Source: Mesorhizobium muleiense (lineage in GTDB: Bacteria > Pseudomonadota > Alphaproteobacteria > Rhizobiales > Rhizobiaceae). From it: a stretch of DNA of 64,000 nt. The notes under the pieces are model-generated. The model was not told where the DNA came from. It saw only the letters and a list, made by a program, of their open reading frames with translations, and searched no databases. Shown here piece after piece: positions 36,322 through 45,703 of this stretch. Position 1 is the first letter of the stretch; each line of letters starts with the position of its first letter. The stretch is taken from contig NZ_FNEE01000027.1 of NCBI RefSeq assembly GCF_900099905.1, positions 17,414 to 81,413 of the forward strand, given 5' to 3'. Position numbers and translations under genes: made by a program.

Positions 36322-37445
36322 CAGGCAAGCTCCATGCCGTGCGAAATGGCCATGCCGCTGGCCTGATCGAAGACGTGCAGATTTTTCGGATCGATGCTGA
36401 TGTTGATCGGCGCGCCAAGCTCCAGCCGGGTCCGGTCATGTTCGACCAGGACCAGCGAGCCGCCGGCGAAATCCGCCGCGATATGGGTCTGGTCGCCGAG
36501 CCATTGGTTGGCCGAAACCGTAGCCGGCACGCCGTCCTTCGAGCGGCGAACCGCATAGGGCCTGACACCGATGACGACCCGCTGCCGTTTGAGCAATTCG
36601 TCGCGAACCGAGCCGCTGAACGCGTCCTTGTCATAGTCGAGTGAAAGCCCGTCGGGCAGCCGCAGATTGATCTTGTCGGCGGCCGTGCCGACATAGGCCT
36701 CGAAGACATTCATCGGCGGCTCGCCGACGAACGTGCCGGTGAACAGGTTGGCCGGCCGCTGCTTGAGCATATCGGGCGTATCGAACTGCTGCAGCACGCC
36801 GCCTTCCATCACCGCGATCCGGTCGGCCAATGCATTGGCCTCGGTCTGGTCGTGAGTGACCAGGATCGCGGTCAAGCCGCGCTCCTTGATGAAGTGCTTG
36901 ATGCGGCCGCGCAGCACCGCGCGAAGCTGCGGCTCGAGCTGGCCCATCGGTTCGTCCAGCAGATGCAGGTCGGCCTCGCGGATCAGTGCCCGGCCGAGGC
37001 TGGCGCGCTGTTGCTGGCCGCCGGAGATGGAACTCGGATAGCGCTCAAGAATGTCCTCGATCTCGAGCAGCTTGGCGATGCTGGCAACTTTCGCGTCGAC
37101 CTGACTTTTCGGCAGCCTGGCCGCCTTCAGGGCAAACGCCATGTTCTCGCGCACGGTCAGCGGCGGATACAGCGAATAGCCCTCGAACGCCATCGCCACA
37201 TTGCGCTTGACCGGCGGCAGCGTGTGCACCTTGCGGCCGGCAACCGAAATGCTGCCGCGCGAGACCTCTTCGAAGCCGGCGATCATGCGCAATGTCGAAG
37301 TCTTGCCGCAGCCGGACGAGCCGAGCAGTGCGACGATCTCGCCCTTGTCGATTTCCATTGTCAGATTCTGAACGGCGTGCACACCTCGGTCGATCGGGCC
37401 GTAGAATTTGTCGACGCCGGAAATGGTGAGTGCGCTCTGGCTCAT
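36321..37445 (-). CDS. mptE: Polyol ABC transporter ATPase subunit A (MalK-like)
   Basis: 374 residues, MalK-type NBD plus C-terminal OB-fold regulatory part. Walker A LGSSGCGKTS at 41-50, signature SISGGQQQR at 139-147, Walker B LHLLDEP with Glu165, H-loop His198 (VTHDQTEA). The Q-loop Gln is replaced by Glu88 (AFEGYSLYPPL) and the D-loop is QLEP rather than NLDA. It overlaps the second ATPase gene by 4 nt. Two distinct ATPases with two permeases and one binding protein match the mptABCDE polyol transporter of S. meliloti and relatives; the letter assignment is by position and tentative. Confidence 0.8.
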   Translation of the reverse strand: MSQSALTISGVDKFYGPIDRGVHAVQNLTMEIDKGEIVALLGSSGCGKTSTLRMIAGFEEVSRGSISVAGRKVHTLPPVKRNVAMAFEGYSLYPPLTVRENMAFALKAARLPKSQVDAKVASIAKLLEIEDILERYPSSISGGQQQRASLGRALIREADLHLLDEPMGQLEPQLRAVLRGRIKHFIKERGLTAILVTHDQTEANALADRIAVMEGGVLQQFDTPDMLKQRPANLFTGTFVGEPPMNVFEAYVGTAADKINLRLPDGLSLDYDKDAFSGSVRDELLKRQRVVIGVRPYAVRRSKDGVPATVSANQWLGDQTHIAADFAGGSLVLVEHDRTRLELGAPINISIDPKNLHVFDQASGMAISHGMELA

Positions 37446-38560
37446 GCCGCTTCTCCGCTGCGCAAATTGACGACGTTTTTCGAGCCGATACGGTCGCCAT
37501 TGGCACGATCGAACAGCAGGGCGCTTTTGCCGTCGACGGCGATATGGGCCCTGCCCTCGGTTTGACCCGCTGTTCCGGCCGGCCGGGAGACCAGGATTTC
37601 GCGGCCGCGCACGGTGCGCACCAGCGTGACGATCTTTTCGTTGAGCGGCGTCTCCGCCTCGACGGTCACCGGAATGGCAGCAGATGTTCCTTCGTCGACG
37701 AAGCGCAGCGCTTCGGGCCGCAAGCCGATCACGCAATCGCGGCCGACCGTGGCGTCATAGGCGCCGGTCAGATGGACCTGGACATTCGACAGACCGACAT
37801 AGATGCCCTTGGCATCGCGCGACGGCTTGACGTCGAGCAGGTTGATTGTCGGATCGCCGAACAGCCGCGCGATCTCGATGTTGGCCGGCTCGCGATAGAT
37901 CTGCTCGGGCGTGCCGAGCTGCTTGATGACGCCTTGCGACATCACCGCGATGCGATCGCCGAGCGCCATGGCCTCCTTGTAGTCCTGGGTGACGTAGACG
38001 ACGGTCGCACCGCGATCTGCCAGCAGCCTCGGCAGTTCGAGCCGCATCTCGAAGCGCAGTTTGGCATCGACGTTGCGCAGCGGATCGTCGAGCAGCAGCA
38101 CCGGCGGCGAGCCGACCAGAGCGCGGGCGAGCGCGGTGCGCTGCTTCTGGCCGTTGGACAGCGCCCGTGGCTTGTGGCTGAGCACGTGGCCGATCTTCAG
38201 CAGCTTGGCGACGCTCTCGACACCCGCCTTCATCGCGCTTTGCGACGATCGCTTGGCCTGAAGCGGCGTGGCGATGTTGTCGAAGGCGGTCATGTGCGGA
38301 AACAGCGCGAAATTCTGGAATGCCATGCCGACGCCGCGGAACTCGGCGTCAAGATCGGTCATGTCCTCGCCGCCGATGAAGATTTTTCCCTCATCAGGGT
38401 CGATGACGCCGGCGACGAGCCGCAGCAGCACCGTCTTGCCGGCGCCGGACGGTCCGAACAGGACCAGGGTTTCGCCGTCGGCGACGCTCAACGACAGATT
38501 GTCGAGCACAGTCTGGCTCTTGTAGCGCTTGACGACATTTCGCAATTCGAGGCTGGCCAT
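37442..38560 (-). CDS. mptD: Polyol ABC transporter ATPase subunit B (MalK-like, degenerate catalytic residues)
   Basis: 372 residues. Walker A GPSGAGKT at 36-43 and Q-loop Gln82 (AFQNFALFPHM) are normal. The signature is LSNGQKQR (134-141) rather than LSGGQ. Walker B is VLLLDDP, so the catalytic Glu is Asp159. The H-loop His is Gln192 (YVTQDYKEA). It probably forms a heterodimer with the other ATPase in which one of two ATP sites is weak. Downstream gene overlaps by ATGA. See the separate finding. Confidence 0.8.
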   Translation of the reverse strand: MASLELRNVVKRYKSQTVLDNLSLSVADGETLVLFGPSGAGKTVLLRLVAGVIDPDEGKIFIGGEDMTDLDAEFRGVGMAFQNFALFPHMTAFDNIATPLQAKRSSQSAMKAGVESVAKLLKIGHVLSHKPRALSNGQKQRTALARALVGSPPVLLLDDPLRNVDAKLRFEMRLELPRLLADRGATVVYVTQDYKEAMALGDRIAVMSQGVIKQLGTPEQIYREPANIEIARLFGDPTINLLDVKPSRDAKGIYVGLSNVQVHLTGAYDATVGRDCVIGLRPEALRFVDEGTSAAIPVTVEAETPLNEKIVTLVRTVRGREILVSRPAGTAGQTEGRAHIAVDGKSALLFDRANGDRIGSKNVVNLRSGEAA

Positions 38561-38566
38561 CGGGAG

Positions 38567-39424
38567 CTATCCTTTCACCGCACCGAGCGACAGGCCTTCG
38601 ACGAGATAGCGCTGCGCGTAAAGGGCGAGCGCCAGCGTCGGGGTGATCGACAGCACGATCGCTGCCGAGATCTGGCCGTACTGGATGCCGGAGGAGGTGA
38701 TGAAGGCGAGCGCGCCGACCGTCACCGGCTGCTTGTCGGCCGAAGCGAGCACGAGCGCGAAGATGAAATTGTTCCAGGCGAAGATGAAGGCGAGCAGGCC
38801 GGCAGCCGCGATGCCGGGGCCGGCGAGCGGCAGCGCGATCTTGCGGAAGGTGGCGAACCAGGAATGGCCGGCAATGCGATAGGCGTATTCGATATCGGCC
38901 GGGATGTCCTCGAAATAGCCGCGCACGATCCACAGGATCAGCGGCAGGCAGATCAGCTGATAGACCCAGATCAGCCCGATATAGGTGTTGGCCAGTCCAA
39001 GCTTCTGGAAATAGAGGGTGAGCGGCAGGAGCACCAGCAGCGCCGGCGCGAACCGGAACGACAGCAGCGTGAAGGCGATGTCCTCCGAGCCGCGGAATTT
39101 GTGCCGGGCAAAGGCGTAAGCGGCGGGGACGCCGAGCAGCAGCGCGACGGCGACCGAGGTGACCGACAGGAACACCGAATTCCACAGGTTGCGCATGAAG
39201 GCGATGTCGAGTGTGCCGGCCGCCGTGGTCAGCTTGCCGGTGATCAGCGCGGTGTAGTTGGCCAGAGTCGGCTTGAAGACAAGCTGCGGCGGAATCCGCA
39301 GGATGGTCTCGTTGGTCTGGAAGGACATCATGAGGATCCAGACGATCGGGAACATGAAGAAGATCACGACCAACGTCAGGGCTATGCCACGCAGGATGCG
39401 TTCGAGAAGCGAGGTGTGTTCCAT
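38567..39424 (-). CDS. mptC: Polyol ABC transporter permease (MalG-like)
   Basis: 285 residues, six predicted membrane spans. Binding-protein-dependent permease EAA loop is visible as EYAYRIAGHSWFATFRKIALPLAGPGIAAAG. N-terminal span ALTLVVIFFMFPIVWILMMSFQ. Ends 6 nt before the ATPase gene and starts 9 nt after the partner permease gene. Confidence 0.88.
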   Translation of the reverse strand: MEHTSLLERILRGIALTLVVIFFMFPIVWILMMSFQTNETILRIPPQLVFKPTLANYTALITGKLTTAAGTLDIAFMRNLWNSVFLSVTSVAVALLLGVPAAYAFARHKFRGSEDIAFTLLSFRFAPALLVLLPLTLYFQKLGLANTYIGLIWVYQLICLPLILWIVRGYFEDIPADIEYAYRIAGHSWFATFRKIALPLAGPGIAAAGLLAFIFAWNNFIFALVLASADKQPVTVGALAFITSSGIQYGQISAAIVLSITPTLALALYAQRYLVEGLSLGAVKG

Positions 39425-39433
39425 CCCGGCCTC

Positions 39434-40357
39434 CTATGCCAGGCCGCGGGCGCGTTCGCGCAGCCGCAGCCAGTTCTTGATGAAGATGTTCGAGAGGAAA
39501 TAGGTGATCGCCCACAGGATGATCATCAGCGCCGCCGAGCGGCCGACATTGGTCGACTGGAAGAAATTGAGATAGGCCTCGACCTGGAAGACGGTCAGCG
39601 TGTCGCCCGGACCGCCCTGGGTCATGGCATAGATGATGTCGAACTGCTGGATGGAATCCAGCAGGCGAAACAGCGTCGCCGTCAGGATGTAGGGCGTCAG
39701 CATCGGCAAGGTGATGCGGAAGAACACAAAACTCCGCGGCACGCCGTCAAGTGCCGCCGCCTCGAAGGGCTGCGTCGGCAGGCTGCGCAGGCCGGCAAGC
39801 AGCAGGATCATGATGAAGGGCGTGTAGACCCAGATATCGACAAGCACCACCGTGAAAAGCGCGGTCGACGGCGACGAAGCCCAGCGGAAATCCTGCAATC
39901 CGATCAGGCTGGCGAGGTAGCTCAGCACGCCAAAGCCGGGATTGGTCATCAGCTTCCACATCAGCGCGGCAAGCGCCGGCGCTGTCATCAGCGGCATCAA
40001 CAGCATGATCGAGATGAAGTTGTTCAGCGTCGAGCGCTTCTGCAGCAGCATGGCGATGCCGAGACCGAGAAGCAGTTCAAGCAGCACGGTGATGCCGGCA
40101 TAGAGCAGCGATATCTCCAGCGTGTTCCAGAACCTCGGGTCGGTGAAAAACGAGATATAGTTGTCGCCCCAGTTGAACTGCCGCGCCCAGGGCTGGCTCA
40201 GCCGGTAGCGCTGGAACGAATAGACGACCGATGTGAAGAACGGGATCAGGATGCCGATGCAGACGAGCAGGGCCGGCAGGCTGAGCACATAGGGCAGCAC
40301 TTTCTTGCTGATCCTGAAGCCGGAAGGCCTGTTTCTTTGCATTGTCGCCGTAGTCAT
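39434..40357 (-). CDS. mptB: Polyol ABC transporter permease (MalF-like)
   Basis: 307 residues with six membrane spans beginning VLPYVLSLPALLVCIGILIPFF. EAA loop EAAALDGVPRSFVFFRITLPMLTPYI. Pairs with the MalG-like permease encoded next. Separated by about 200 nt from the binding-protein gene upstream, a gap filled by strong hairpins. Confidence 0.88.
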   Translation of the reverse strand: MTTATMQRNRPSGFRISKKVLPYVLSLPALLVCIGILIPFFTSVVYSFQRYRLSQPWARQFNWGDNYISFFTDPRFWNTLEISLLYAGITVLLELLLGLGIAMLLQKRSTLNNFISIMLLMPLMTAPALAALMWKLMTNPGFGVLSYLASLIGLQDFRWASSPSTALFTVVLVDIWVYTPFIMILLLAGLRSLPTQPFEAAALDGVPRSFVFFRITLPMLTPYILTATLFRLLDSIQQFDIIYAMTQGGPGDTLTVFQVEAYLNFFQSTNVGRSAALMIILWAITYFLSNIFIKNWLRLRERARGLA

Positions 40358-40392
40358 CGTGGCTCACCCGTCATCTCTGTTGCTTCGCCCTG

Positions 40393-40547
40393 CCGGCCGC
40401 CCAGGGAGCTAGGCGGCCGGTTGGGCGAGTGGCGGCACCGCCAGTGTTTGAGTATCGGAATTTCCCAAAACCGGTTTGGGTCCGATGCTCCGGGCGCCGC
40501 TTCGCAGTGGAATGGCCGGCTGGCCCGCAGCAGCGGGCCGGCCGGCC
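40393..40547 (-). terminator. Two GC-rich stem-loops between binding-protein and permease genes
   Basis: First after the binding-protein stop: GGCCGGCTGGCCCGC (40514-40528), AGCA loop, matching arm to 40547. Second: CCGGCCGCC (40393-40401) with GGCGGCCGG (40412-40420). No T-run. They likely lower downstream expression and stabilise the abundant binding-protein message. Confidence 0.55.
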
Positions 40548-40555
40548 GCCAGGAC

Positions 40556-42001
40556 TCAGCCGAGCCCGGCTTCCTTGAGCTGGCCGTCGACGCTGGTGGC
40601 CAGCATGTCGAGGCCCTCGTCGACCGGCACTTCCTTGGCCACCATCTTCTGCAGCGTCGCCGCCCATTCGGTGGTCAGATCGAAGAACAGCGGCTGCGGG
40701 GTGAACTTGATGCTGGCGCCGGGCGCCGAGACGTCGAACATCTCGACATAGCCCGGATAGCTCTTGTTCAGCTTCTCGCGGAACATCTGGTCGTTCCAGA
40801 CCGACTGACGCACCGGATTGACGAAGTCCATCTCGGTCGCACCGAACAGTGCATGCTCGGGCCCTGATGCCCATTGCATGAAGTACCAGGTGGCGTCCTT
40901 GTCCTTGGAGAAATTAGACATCGACAGCGACCAGATCCAGATGTTGGGCGTCGGAGCCTTGGCGGCGGGATTGGCCTTGAAGGCGGAGAAGGCGAGCTTG
41001 CCGGCCATCTTGTTGTCGCCGCCATTCATGAAGTAGCCGAGGATGTCGGCGTCGAAGATCATCGCCGAGGCGCCGGCGCCAAGATCGGTGCCGACCTGAT
41101 ACCAGGTGTAGGTCGACCAGTCCTTGGGGCCGCTCTCCTGAATCATCTGGACCCACTGCTTGTGGAAGGCCTTGGATTCGGCGGTGTTCATCGCGGCCGA
41201 CAATTTGCCGTCGGCCGAGACATTCAGGTCCTTCTGGTCAAAGTTGGCATAAGCCGACAGGAAGCCGGGATGGATCGTCGCCCAGGAGCGCGAACCGCGC
41301 ACGCCGATGCCGTAGACGCCGCCGCCGACATCCTTGGTGAGCTTGGCCGCCGTAGCGACCATCTCGTCCATATTGCCGGGGACACTGACCCCGACCTTGT
41401 CAAACATGCCCTTGTTGTAGGTGATGTTGTTCTGTTCGAAGCCCCACGGAATGCACCACTGCTTGGCGTCGTCGGAACCGAGCACGCCGCCAGGCTGACC
41501 GTTCCAGGCGCAGGACTTCCTGACGCCGGGCAGGAAGTCGTCCCAGGCATAGTTCACATTGGTCTTGGTCGGATCCTTGATCCATTCGTTGAGGTCGGTG
41601 ATCCAGCCGGCCGGGCCGTAGGTCCAGGTCATGTAGGCGCCGGTCATGAAGGCATCGTATTCAGGCGAGCTGGCCGACAGCGCAGCGGTGACCTTGTCGA
41701 AATAGACATCCTCCGGGAAGACGTCGTAGACGACTTCCATGCCGGTCAACTTCTTGAAGTTTTCAAGGTTGGCGATCATCGCATCCGCGTAAGGATGCTT
41801 GTTGAGCAAGAGCTTGATGGTCTTGCCCTTGTGCGCCTGCCAGTCGAAGTCCGCCGCCAGCGCACGGGTCTGCCCCAGATTGAGCAGCGTTCCGGCCGTG
41901 CCGGCGGCAAGGCCCATCGCGCCAAGGCCCTTGATCAGCCCACGACGATCGACTTGTCCGCGCAGGAACGCGTCGATCAGGTCTTTTTCTTTCTCATGCA
42001 T
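40556..42001 (-). CDS. mptA: Polyol ABC transporter periplasmic binding protein
   Basis: 481 residues, type 1 extracellular solute-binding family. N-terminal signal carries twin arginines (GQVDRRGLIKGLGAMGLAAGTAG), so export by Tat is possible. Mature chain starts ADFDWQAHKGKTIKLLLNKHPYADAMIANLENF. Ligand probably erythritol or other polyol, from its position between eryD and the ery enzymes (inference). Confidence 0.85.
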   Translation of the reverse strand: MHEKEKDLIDAFLRGQVDRRGLIKGLGAMGLAAGTAGTLLNLGQTRALAADFDWQAHKGKTIKLLLNKHPYADAMIANLENFKKLTGMEVVYDVFPEDVYFDKVTAALSASSPEYDAFMTGAYMTWTYGPAGWITDLNEWIKDPTKTNVNYAWDDFLPGVRKSCAWNGQPGGVLGSDDAKQWCIPWGFEQNNITYNKGMFDKVGVSVPGNMDEMVATAAKLTKDVGGGVYGIGVRGSRSWATIHPGFLSAYANFDQKDLNVSADGKLSAAMNTAESKAFHKQWVQMIQESGPKDWSTYTWYQVGTDLGAGASAMIFDADILGYFMNGGDNKMAGKLAFSAFKANPAAKAPTPNIWIWSLSMSNFSKDKDATWYFMQWASGPEHALFGATEMDFVNPVRQSVWNDQMFREKLNKSYPGYVEMFDVSAPGASIKFTPQPLFFDLTTEWAATLQKMVAKEVPVDEGLDMLATSVDGQLKEAGLG

Positions 42002-42045
42002 TTGTCTTCTCCTCCACAGGGTAGTTTCAATCGAATGGCTGCCGG

Positions 42046-43020
42046 CTACCCGACCGGCGTCTGCTCCACGAGTTTTCGCGCCGTCCGCTCATCGGTGACC
42101 AGGCCCTTGAGATAGCGACCCTCCAACACCGATTTGATGGCACGAACCTTCACCTTGCCGCCGGCAACGGCGACAATCCTGCGATTGCTGATGTCTTCGC
42201 GCGCCAGTGCCAGCGCGCGGTTGGAAAGCGTCGTCTCGACCGCCTTTCCAGCGTCATCGAAGAAATGGCCGAGCAGCTCGCCGACTCCGCCGTTGCGGCG
42301 GATCTCCTCCATTTCGCCCTTCTCGATCATGCCGGTGGCGACCAGCGACGCCTCGCGCTCGGCAGTGCCGATGCCGGCGATGAGCAGGTCGGCGGCCTTG
42401 CCGAGATCAAAAACCTCGCTGATACCCTTCTGCCCGAGCAGCACGGTTCGATCCTCGACCGTGTTGGCGAACATCGGCACCGGCATCACATAGGCTTCGG
42501 CGCCGGTCCGTTCGGCCAGGCGGTGAATGACGTCGTGCGGATTGGCCGAGAACTTGCGCGTCAGGCCGCCAAGCAGCGAAACGAAGCGGGTCTTTTCGGC
42601 CGATATGCGCGGCAGATATTCGACGCAGGCGGCGAGCGTGCGGCCATGGCCGACGCCGATCAGCGTATCCTCGCCGCGTTCGATCTCACGCTTGAGGAAC
42701 TGCGCGCCGGCGATGCCGAGCGCCTTGAGCGGCAAGTCTTCGCCATCGAAGTCGGGAACGACCTCGCAATAGTCGAGGCCGTAGCGGCTGGACAAATCGT
42801 CTTCAAGCGCGACGCATTCCGACACTTCGCCGTCGATATAGACTTTGACCAGCCCTTCCTGATTGGCCTTGGTGATAAGGCGATGCGCCTTGAGGCTGGT
42901 CAGGCCAAGCCGCTTGGCAACCTCCGACTGGGTCAGCCCGCCAGCATAATGGAGCCAGGCGGCGCGCGTCGCCATACTGGTTTCATCGTCGCGCAGGAGG
43001 CCGTTTCCAAAACCAACCAT
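42046..43020 (-). CDS. eryD: SorC-family regulator of erythritol/polyol catabolism
   Basis: 324 residues. N-terminal HTH AAWLHYAGGLTQSEVAKRLGLTSLKAHRLITKANQEGLVKVYI. The C-terminal sugar-phosphate sensor domain of SorC proteins (IGVGHGRTLAACVEYLPR, LLGGLTRKFSANPHDVIHRLA, LLIAGIGTAE) follows. Matches EryD, the repressor released by erythritol in Brucella and rhizobia. It is the first gene of the leftward polyol operon, 44 nt before mptA. A quasi-palindrome at 43046-43064 just upstream is a candidate autoregulatory site. Confidence 0.85.
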   Translation of the reverse strand: MVGFGNGLLRDDETSMATRAAWLHYAGGLTQSEVAKRLGLTSLKAHRLITKANQEGLVKVYIDGEVSECVALEDDLSSRYGLDYCEVVPDFDGEDLPLKALGIAGAQFLKREIERGEDTLIGVGHGRTLAACVEYLPRISAEKTRFVSLLGGLTRKFSANPHDVIHRLAERTGAEAYVMPVPMFANTVEDRTVLLGQKGISEVFDLGKAADLLIAGIGTAEREASLVATGMIEKGEMEEIRRNGGVGELLGHFFDDAGKAVETTLSNRALALAREDISNRRIVAVAGGKVKVRAIKSVLEGRYLKGLVTDERTARKLVEQTPVG

Positions 43021-43045
43021 TTCCGCCCTAAGATATTTTTATCAG

Positions 43046-43064
43046 GTGATGCAAAATTTTTCAC
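43046..43064. promoter_or_regulatory. Candidate EryD operator
   Basis: GTGATGCAAAATTTTTCAC, with GTGA/TCAC ends and an AAAA/TTTT core, 26 nt upstream of the eryD start. Size, AT-rich core and position suit a SorC-family operator. No second copy was located, so this is tentative. Confidence 0.4.
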
Positions 43065-43138
43065 AAGGTGTCGCAGGAGTCAAGCGCCGCAGCGTTCAAA
43101 TCACCTTGAGAGGGCAAAAAAGGCCTGCTGAAGCAGCC

Positions 43139-43513
43139 ATCGTGCAGGGCGGTGCCAGTCTGAATTGCGCCGACCGTATCGAGCGGCCAACCAAGTCGCA
43201 TCTGGTGCTGGTGACCGATCTCTACGAGGGCGGCAATGGCCAGGAATTGCTGCGGCGGCTGGCGGCGCTTGTTCGATCCGGCGTCAATGTCGTCGTGCTT
43301 CTGGCACTGACCGACCAAGGCCGGCCCGGCTATGATCCGGCAATGGCAGGTTCGGTTGCCGCACTGGGCATTCCGGTCTTCGCCTGCACGCCGGATTTGT
43401 TTCCGGACATGATGGCGGCGGCATTGCGCCGGGAAGATATCGGCGCTTGGGCCGCGGGCGCCGACATCAAGCTGGTTCGCGCCGAGACCGAGGCTCCCAG
43501 GGCGGACGACTGA
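43139..43513 (+). pseudogene. C-terminal remnant of a VWA/CoxE-like protein
   Basis: The reading KSHLVLVTDLYEGGNGQELLRRLAALVRSGVNVVVLLAL and IPVFACTPDLFPDMMAAALRR is the end of the VWA (CoxE-like) proteins that pair with MoxR-type AAA ATPases. Only about 120 residues are present. The metal-site region and most of the protein are missing, and the segment before it (GGASLNCADRIERP) looks internally shortened. An open frame from 43046 exists but begins in the eryD promoter. A leftover of a larger gene replaced by the polyol locus is likely. Confidence 0.6.
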
Positions 43514-43571
43514 GCCCCATGTCCCAGAGGGTTGCCGAACTCCTGTCGCGGCTGGAAAGCGGCTGGACAGG

Positions 43572-44522
43572 TCAGCGATTTTGGCCGGCAGTTCCGCTAT
43601 TCATGTCCTTCAATCCCGCATGCGCCACGGCGATGCGAGCGGCAAGCGCGGCGTTGTTGCGGACCAGCGCGATGTTGGCCTTCAGGCTGCGGCCTTGCGA
43701 AAGCTCGTTGATGCGGGCGAGCAGGAACGGCGTCAGCTCCTTGCGTCCGATGCCGCGTTCTTCGGCTTCCGCCACCGCTGCCGTGATCGTGCCGTCGATG
43801 AAGGCCGGTTCGAGCGCATCCGCTTGCGGAATTGGGTTGGCGACGAGGATGCCGGTGCCCGAGCCGATCTGCTCGTGCAGCAGCATGGCCTGCGCAATGT
43901 CCTGCGGCGTATCGAGGCGGTGATCGGCTTTAAGTCCGCTGGAGCGCGTATAAAAAGCCGGAAAGTCGTCGCTCTGGTAGGCAATCACCGGCACGCGCTG
44001 GGTCTCCAGATATTCCAGCGTTTTTGCAATATCGAGGATCGATTTCACGCCGGCGCAGACGACGGTCGTGCCGGTCTGGCCGAGTTCGGTCAGGTCGGCC
44101 GAAATATCGAAAGTGGCCTCGGCGCCACGATGCACGCCGCCGACGCCGCCGGTCGCGAAAATACCGATGCCAGCCAATGCAGCGATCCGCATCGTCGCCG
44201 AGACCGTCGTCCCGGCCGAGCCGCCGCCCACCATAATGGCGGCGAGGTCGCGCCCGGACGCCTTGACCACGTCCTTTGCCGCTGCCAGCTGCTCCAGCTC
44301 GCGGTCGTCGAGCCCGACCTTGATCTTGCCGGCGACCACCGCGATGGTGGCGGGCACGGCGCCATTCTCGCGCACCACGGTCTCGACGCTGCGGGCAGTC
44401 TCCAGATTGGCCGGATAGGGCATGCCGTGGGTGATGATCGTCGATTCCAGCGCCACCACCGCGCGGCCTTCACGAAGTGCTGCAGCGACTTCGTCGTTCA
44501 GATGGAGAAGGGAAGGTTTCAT
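43572..44522 (-). CDS. psuG: Pseudouridine-5'-phosphate glycosidase
   Basis: 316 residues. Splits pseudouridine 5'-phosphate to uracil and ribose 5-phosphate. Family motifs VVALESTIITHGMPYPANLETA, VGGGSAGTTVSATMRIAALAGI, FATGGVGGVHRGAE, CAGVKSILDIAKTLEYLET and GTGILVANPIP are all present. 30 nt downstream of the kinase gene, so psuK-psuG form a pseudouridine degradation operon. No nucleoside transporter is next to it. Confidence 0.93.
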   Translation of the reverse strand: MKPSLLHLNDEVAAALREGRAVVALESTIITHGMPYPANLETARSVETVVRENGAVPATIAVVAGKIKVGLDDRELEQLAAAKDVVKASGRDLAAIMVGGGSAGTTVSATMRIAALAGIGIFATGGVGGVHRGAEATFDISADLTELGQTGTTVVCAGVKSILDIAKTLEYLETQRVPVIAYQSDDFPAFYTRSSGLKADHRLDTPQDIAQAMLLHEQIGSGTGILVANPIPQADALEPAFIDGTITAAVAEAEERGIGRKELTPFLLARINELSQGRSLKANIALVRNNAALAARIAVAHAGLKDMNSGTAGQNR

Positions 44523-44552
44523 CGTCGTTTCGCTTTCAGGTTCGACTCGCGT

Positions 44553-45662
44553 TCAGGCGGGAATGCGGTACATGCCGGCGGTGAGGAAGCGCGGCGACAG
44601 ATCGGGATGGACGCTGGATTCGCTCTCGGTGGTCAGCGTGGCGAGCAGCGCCCCGGTGCGCGCCGCGTCGAGCACGGGATCGCCCGAAAGCACCTTGTAC
44701 AGGGTGCCGGCAATCATTGCGTCGCCGGCTCCGGTGATGTCGACGGCGCGGGCCGGGACGGAACGCATCGTTGCCACGCCGCCCTCGGTCGCGACCGCAA
44801 ATCCGTGCGCGCCCATGGTCACAATCACCTCGCTGGCGCCGGCCGCGCGCAGCGCCGCCGCGGCCTCTTTCGGCTTCAGCACCTTGTCGGCATCGGTGAT
44901 GCCAAGCATCGTATTGGCCTCGTCATGGTTGGTGAATAAAAGGTCGATGCCGGACAGGTCCTTGGGCAGGCGTGCCGATTTCGGCGACGACACCGTATCG
45001 ACGGCGAGCTTGAAGCGCGCGCCCTGCTTGCGTGACATCAGCGCCGCGATCGTCGCGGCCGGCAGGTTGCAGTCGATGAACACCCAATTCGCCGAAGCCA
45101 GATGCGGCCAGAAACGGTCGAGACAGGATGGCGAAAACAGATCGAAGATCTCCATGTCGGCGATGCCGAGCACGAGATCGTTATTGAGGTCGAGGATCGC
45201 TGCATATTCCGCCGTCGGCCGTTCCGTTGACGTGATGACCTGGCTGACGTCGGCGCCGAGGTCGCGTAAATGCCGCACCAGCGAGCGGCCGGTCTCGTCG
45301 TCGCCGACAATCGAAACGAAGCTTATGTCGACGCCGAGGCGGACAAGGTTCTCGGCGACGTTGCGGGCGACGCCGCCGAAGCTGCGGTAGCCGGCGACCG
45401 GGTTCGACGTCCCGAAGATCAGATCCTTCCTGGCGTGGTACTTGCGGTCGAGGACGGCGCCGCCGATGCAGATCATGCGCTTGGACGCCGGCAAGACATA
45501 GCCGCGGCCAAGAATGTAGCCCTTGTTGACGAGTTGCACGATGTGGGCCGCGACGGTCGAGCGGGCAATACCGAGCGCGGTCGCTATATCCTGCTGGCCG
45601 GCGAACGGGTTCGCCGCAATGAGATCCAGCACTGCCTGTTCCTGTGCTCCAAGGTCGTCCAT
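44553..45662 (-). CDS. psuK: PfkB-family pseudouridine kinase with N-terminal winged helix
   Basis: 369 residues from ATG 45662 (behind GGGTGAGG; an in-frame ATG at 45698 lacks a site). Residues 1-55 form an HTH (QQDIATALGIARSTVAAHIVQLVNKGYILGRGYVL). The PfkB kinase then runs ICIGGAVLDRKYHA, SFGGVARNVAENLVRLG, and the anion-hole/catalytic DITGAGDAMIAGTLYKVL. Pseudouridine is the likely substrate because psuG follows. The HTH suggests autoregulation, and an inverted repeat lies in the region upstream. Confidence 0.88.
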   Translation of the reverse strand: MDDLGAQEQAVLDLIAANPFAGQQDIATALGIARSTVAAHIVQLVNKGYILGRGYVLPASKRMICIGGAVLDRKYHARKDLIFGTSNPVAGYRSFGGVARNVAENLVRLGVDISFVSIVGDDETGRSLVRHLRDLGADVSQVITSTERPTAEYAAILDLNNDLVLGIADMEIFDLFSPSCLDRFWPHLASANWVFIDCNLPAATIAALMSRKQGARFKLAVDTVSSPKSARLPKDLSGIDLLFTNHDEANTMLGITDADKVLKPKEAAAALRAAGASEVIVTMGAHGFAVATEGGVATMRSVPARAVDITGAGDAMIAGTLYKVLSGDPVLDAARTGALLATLTTESESSVHPDLSPRFLTAGMYRIPA

Positions 45663-45703
45663 CGCCTCACCCCGGCCCGCGCAATTCATGTTGAACATTG
45701 ATC

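Noticed and set aside
37430..40867. 1145-residue plus-strand open frame
   Set aside because: Antisense to the polyol transporter genes, with Arg/Asp/Gln-rich shadow composition and no recognised domain.
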